A DNA stretch of 38,775 nucleotides from Patescibacteria group bacterium (GTDB taxonomy: Bacteria > Patescibacteriota > Minisyncoccia > Portnoybacterales > GWB1-42-6). The stretch lies in the NCBI GenBank assembly GCA_018818145.1, contig JAHIST010000087.1:1-38775 (forward strand). Reading direction: 5' to 3'. Under the pieces are notes generated by a model, which did not search any database, was not told the origin of the DNA, and saw only the letters and a list, made by a program, of their open reading frames with translations. The position numbers and the translations under genes were made by a program. Below are positions 36,610 through 38,775 of this stretch, one piece after another (within the stretch, counting starts at the first letter, position 1; every line of letters starts with the position of its first letter).

Positions 36610-37728
36610 ATGGACGCAAAAACAATTTATGCGCAATCTAGCGATATAAAATCCAGAACATACCTTGAATATCGGAAAGATATGAAGAAAAAAGCCATCG
36701 CAGAACTGGAAATACTTGATTGGCTGAAATCTAAATTATCAACTTTATATCCAAATCAAAAACTCGAAGTGTCTAAATCTGGCGGAGATGCCTTTTTGTG
36801 GTTTTTAAGAAAGGGAGGAGTAACCAGAGAACCGGATTATAGGGCAAAGATTGGTGATAAAGATTTTGATATTGAGTTTCAATATGCTGATAAAATAGGT
36901 TTGGATTATTTTGATTTTGCCGTCTCAAAGATCACTAAAAAGAATAGGAAAACTGGAAAAAGGGAATCGCATCAAGACAGGAAAATTTTATACATTTTGA
37001 AAAATAATCACTCATTCGCATTTTTTGATCCCGAATGGGTTTTAAAAAATGGGAAGATAGGATTTGTAGATGCGTGGAGAAAAGACGCCTATAGAATACC
37101 AAAAACAAAATTTCTAAAAGTATTAGAATCTGATCCTGCTCTAAAATCTGTTATTGAGATGATTGATATAAAAAATTATATTCTAAATTTCCAGCACGAC
37201 CTTATTGGGATTAATAAAGAAAAATTATCTTATTTATTACAGCAAATTATAGATGAACAAAAAATTGTCAAAATTATTCCAAATGATTTAGATAGTTTCT
37301 TCAAGGTTTGTTTTATTTTAGACAATTTAAATAAAGCTCCTCAAAACATAAATTTATGGTTGGTATATTTGTTAAGTTTTATTTCTGACAAAAATACAAC
37401 CGAAGATTTATCCAAAATAATTTACTGTATAGATTTTCTTTATTCAAAAACTGAACTAAAACAAAACGAATTGAAAAGTTTAATAGAGAAAATTAAGAAG
37501 TGTTTCAGATTATTAAAAAGTTTTGAACAAAAAGAAGGTTCTTTTAAATCCTCGGTAAATTTATCGCCCATTGATGAAACTAGGGATGCGATTTTTTCTA
37601 TTAATTTATTAGAGGATTTAACACAGGATTTAATTTTTTATTACAAAACGCAGGAGCTCAATCCAATTACAAAAATTTATCAAAGTTTAAATTTTATACA
37701 CAATACATATAATTTGATAAAAAGATAA
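36610..37728 (+). CDS. Probable type II restriction endonuclease (PD-ExQ-like)
   Basis: I do not recognise a specific family for this 372-aa protein. Its N-terminal third has a plausible nuclease core: helix ELEILDWLKSKL, then SKSGGDAFLWFL, then REPDY (Asp76) and DIEFQYADK (Glu89, Gln91), a PD-X12-E-X-Q arrangement like the Lys-to-Gln variants of the PD-(D/E)XK fold. A basic stretch KITKKNRKTGKRES follows. The rest is helical and Lys/Ile/Asn-rich, AT-rich DNA typical of transferred genes. Position 1 bp behind a lone type II-style methyltransferase strongly supports a restriction partner. The specificity is unknown. Confidence 0.68.
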   Translation: MDAKTIYAQSSDIKSRTYLEYRKDMKKKAIAELEILDWLKSKLSTLYPNQKLEVSKSGGDAFLWFLRKGGVTREPDYRAKIGDKDFDIEFQYADKIGLDYFDFAVSKITKKNRKTGKRESHQDRKILYILKNNHSFAFFDPEWVLKNGKIGFVDAWRKDAYRIPKTKFLKVLESDPALKSVIEMIDIKNYILNFQHDLIGINKEKLSYLLQQIIDEQKIVKIIPNDLDSFFKVCFILDNLNKAPQNINLWLVYLLSFISDKNTTEDLSKIIYCIDFLYSKTELKQNELKSLIEKIKKCFRLLKSFEQKEGSFKSSVNLSPIDETRDAIFSINLLEDLTQDLIFYYKTQELNPITKIYQSLNFIHNTYNLIKR

Positions 37729-37759
37729 TTTAATTTTAATCTTAATTTTTCTTAATTTT

Positions 37760-38416
37760 ATGGACAATAATATAGTTCAGACAGAGTTAGTGAATGACGA
37801 GCAGGAACATCAGCCAGAAGCTGATAAAAAATCAGTAAAAATTAGTTTGAGAAACGCCATTATTATTGTAGTGATTGTAGCGTTGGCCGTGCTGGCTTAT
37901 GTTTACAAGGGTTTGTTTATCGCGGCAACTGTTAATGGCAGTCCGATAAGCCGGCTGGCTATAATTCAGAAGTTAGAGAAGACGTCAGGCAAAAGTTTGC
38001 TGAATTCTCTTATTACCGAAAAGCTTGTGCAGAACGAGGCGAGCGCAAAGAAAATTGTTATAAGCGATGACGAAATTAGCGGGGAAATAAAAAAAATTGA
38101 AGATCAGATTGTCGCGCAGGGCGGCACGCTGGACGAAGCGCTCGGAGCGCAAAGCATGAGCAGGGATGATTTAAAAAAGCAAATTGTTTTCCAAAAGGAA
38201 ATGGAAGCATTGGTTGCAGACAAAATAAACGTTAGTGATGAAGAAGTGGCGCAGTATATTGAGGATAATAAAATTTCAATTCCAAAAGGGCAGGAAGCGG
38301 CGACTAACGAGCAGATAAAAAATAATTTAAGAAATCAAAAGCTGAATAAAGAAGCCACCACCTTGATAGACACCCTGAAGTCGCAAGCCAAGATTAACTA
38401 TTTTGTAAAATATTAA
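37760..38416 (+). CDS. Membrane-anchored SurA N-terminal-domain protein
   Basis: The 218-residue protein has an acidic cytosolic tail (1-28), one membrane helix (about 31-49; NAIIIVVIVALAVLAYVYKG) and an extracytoplasmic SurA/PrsA N-type chaperone domain: ATVNGSPISRLAIIQKLEKT, LITEKLVQNEASAKKI, SDDEISGEIKKIEDQI. There is no parvulin isomerase domain, so it is probably a folding chaperone without isomerase activity. It returns to the GC content of the housekeeping genes, marking the right edge of the AT-rich island at about 37730. A terminator follows. Confidence 0.82.
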   Translation: MDNNIVQTELVNDEQEHQPEADKKSVKISLRNAIIIVVIVALAVLAYVYKGLFIAATVNGSPISRLAIIQKLEKTSGKSLLNSLITEKLVQNEASAKKIVISDDEISGEIKKIEDQIVAQGGTLDEALGAQSMSRDDLKKQIVFQKEMEALVADKINVSDEEVAQYIEDNKISIPKGQEAATNEQIKNNLRNQKLNKEATTLIDTLKSQAKINYFVKY

Positions 38417-38447
38417 AATTTATCTTGCTTGATGTATCGGGCGGCCA

Positions 38448-38486
38448 AAATAAAAAATGCGACTTATTAAGCCGTATTTTTTATTT
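38448..38486 (+). terminator. Intrinsic terminator after the SurA-like gene
   Basis: AAATAAAAAAT and ATTTTTTATTT pair perfectly (11 bp) with further near-pairs inside, ending in an AT-rich tail. It could act in both directions. Confidence 0.6.
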
Positions 38487-38536
38487 AGTTTAGTTGCACC
38501 AATTTTAAATATTAAAGCGTATTAAATAATAAAGGC

Positions 38537-38775
38537 ATGCCAATATTTCCAAACTTCAATTACGAATATATTGTGTCGGCATATCGTCAGCTTCGCGAAA
38601 AATATTTTTGCCAGCGTTATTGCATTATAGCGGCCGTTATTTTTTTAATATGTATAATAGGAATCCTATTTTTTATAATACAAAATGATGATGCTTCAAC
38701 GCGACAAAATATTGATGAAGTGCCAACGCAGACGTCGCCTCCTCTGCCCACAGAGATTGACCCGAATTTTTTAAG
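38537..38775 (+). CDS. Hypothetical single-TM protein (3' end outside window)
   Basis: ATG 38537 is preceded by AAAGG at a suitable distance. The 79 visible residues begin MPIFPNFNYEYIVSAYRQLR, contain one membrane helix (about 29-48; CIIAAVIFLICIIGILFFII) and a Thr/Pro-rich extracytoplasmic start (VPTQTSPPLPTEIDP). The frame is open to the right edge. It is probably an exported or anchored protein; no domain is visible yet. Confidence 0.75.
   Translation, partial: MPIFPNFNYEYIVSAYRQLREKYFCQRYCIIAAVIFLICIIGILFFIIQNDDASTRQNIDEVPTQTSPPLPTEIDPNFL

Noticed and set aside
34767..37760. Integrative element using tRNA-Gln as attachment site
   Set aside because: I found no repeat of the tRNA 3' end near 37730 and no integrase gene; only the AT-rich composition and location suggest transfer.
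1..38775. CRISPR array
   Set aside because: Repeats present are palindromes and micro-repeats without regular repeat-spacer spacing, and no cas genes are visible.

Overview
The window looks like a piece of a Candidate Phyla Radiation (Patescibacteria, probably Parcubacteria-like) chromosome. I infer this from the set of genes: DUF4012 and membrane-anchored alpha-2-macroglobulin proteins, MurJ, an archaeal-size AspRS, a SurA-N-only anchored protein, many small or single-TM proteins, weak Shine-Dalgarno signals, and intergenic gaps filled with AT-rich micro-repeats and palindromes. TGA is used as a stop (recJ, prfB) and an RF2 gene with a programmed frameshift is present, so the code is table 11.

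Layout. 1-2992: pgk (5' end outside the window) and recJ. 2993-4158: a small inserted Panacea-antitoxin/RelE-like-toxin cassette that has split the old recJ-rnhA junction; a 12-codon rnhA stub remains after recJ and the working rnhA follows the cassette. 4604-7868: a cell-surface block (FN3 protein with wall-type repeats, L,D-transpeptidase with the same repeat, CAP/SCP-domain protein). 7870-10230: DUF763 gene, a 33-aa membrane peptide, and an oversized RNase P RNA gene on the minus strand with its own promoter and terminator. 10282-20356: envelope polysaccharide and peptidoglycan block (polyprenyl-phosphate sugar transferase, three GT4 glycosyltransferases, a Wzz-like membrane protein, DUF4012, MurJ). 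20431-26874: a giant thioester-less alpha-2-macroglobulin carrying an internal Hint (bacterial intein-like) domain, then a membrane-anchored MEMO-family protein. 26930-34629: housekeeping genes (lepA, FtsB/DivIC-like, aspS, prfB, ftsE, ftsX) with tRNA-Gly(CCC) and tRNA-Thr(CGT). 34767-37728: tRNA-Gln(CTG) followed by an AT-rich accessory island (ClpP-like protein, small unknown protein, XRE remnant, DNA methyltransferase, probable restriction endonuclease). 37760-38775: SurA-N protein and a truncated single-TM protein.

Three things stand out. (1) A 129-residue Hint domain, with Cys1 and terminal His-Asn but Ala at +1, sits in the bait-region position of an alpha-2-macroglobulin that has no thioester motif. 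(2) A recurring inverted pair CCCCGTTAGA / TCTAACGGGG brackets tRNA-Thr with perfect helix continuity, encloses two roughly 100-nt hairpin elements, and has relatives around rnpB. (3) Palindromic and micro-repeat sequences that fill the intergenic gaps have also entered genes in frame (pgk, recJ, two glycosyltransferases, lepA) and the RNase P RNA. All functional statements come from motif reading only; no database search was run.
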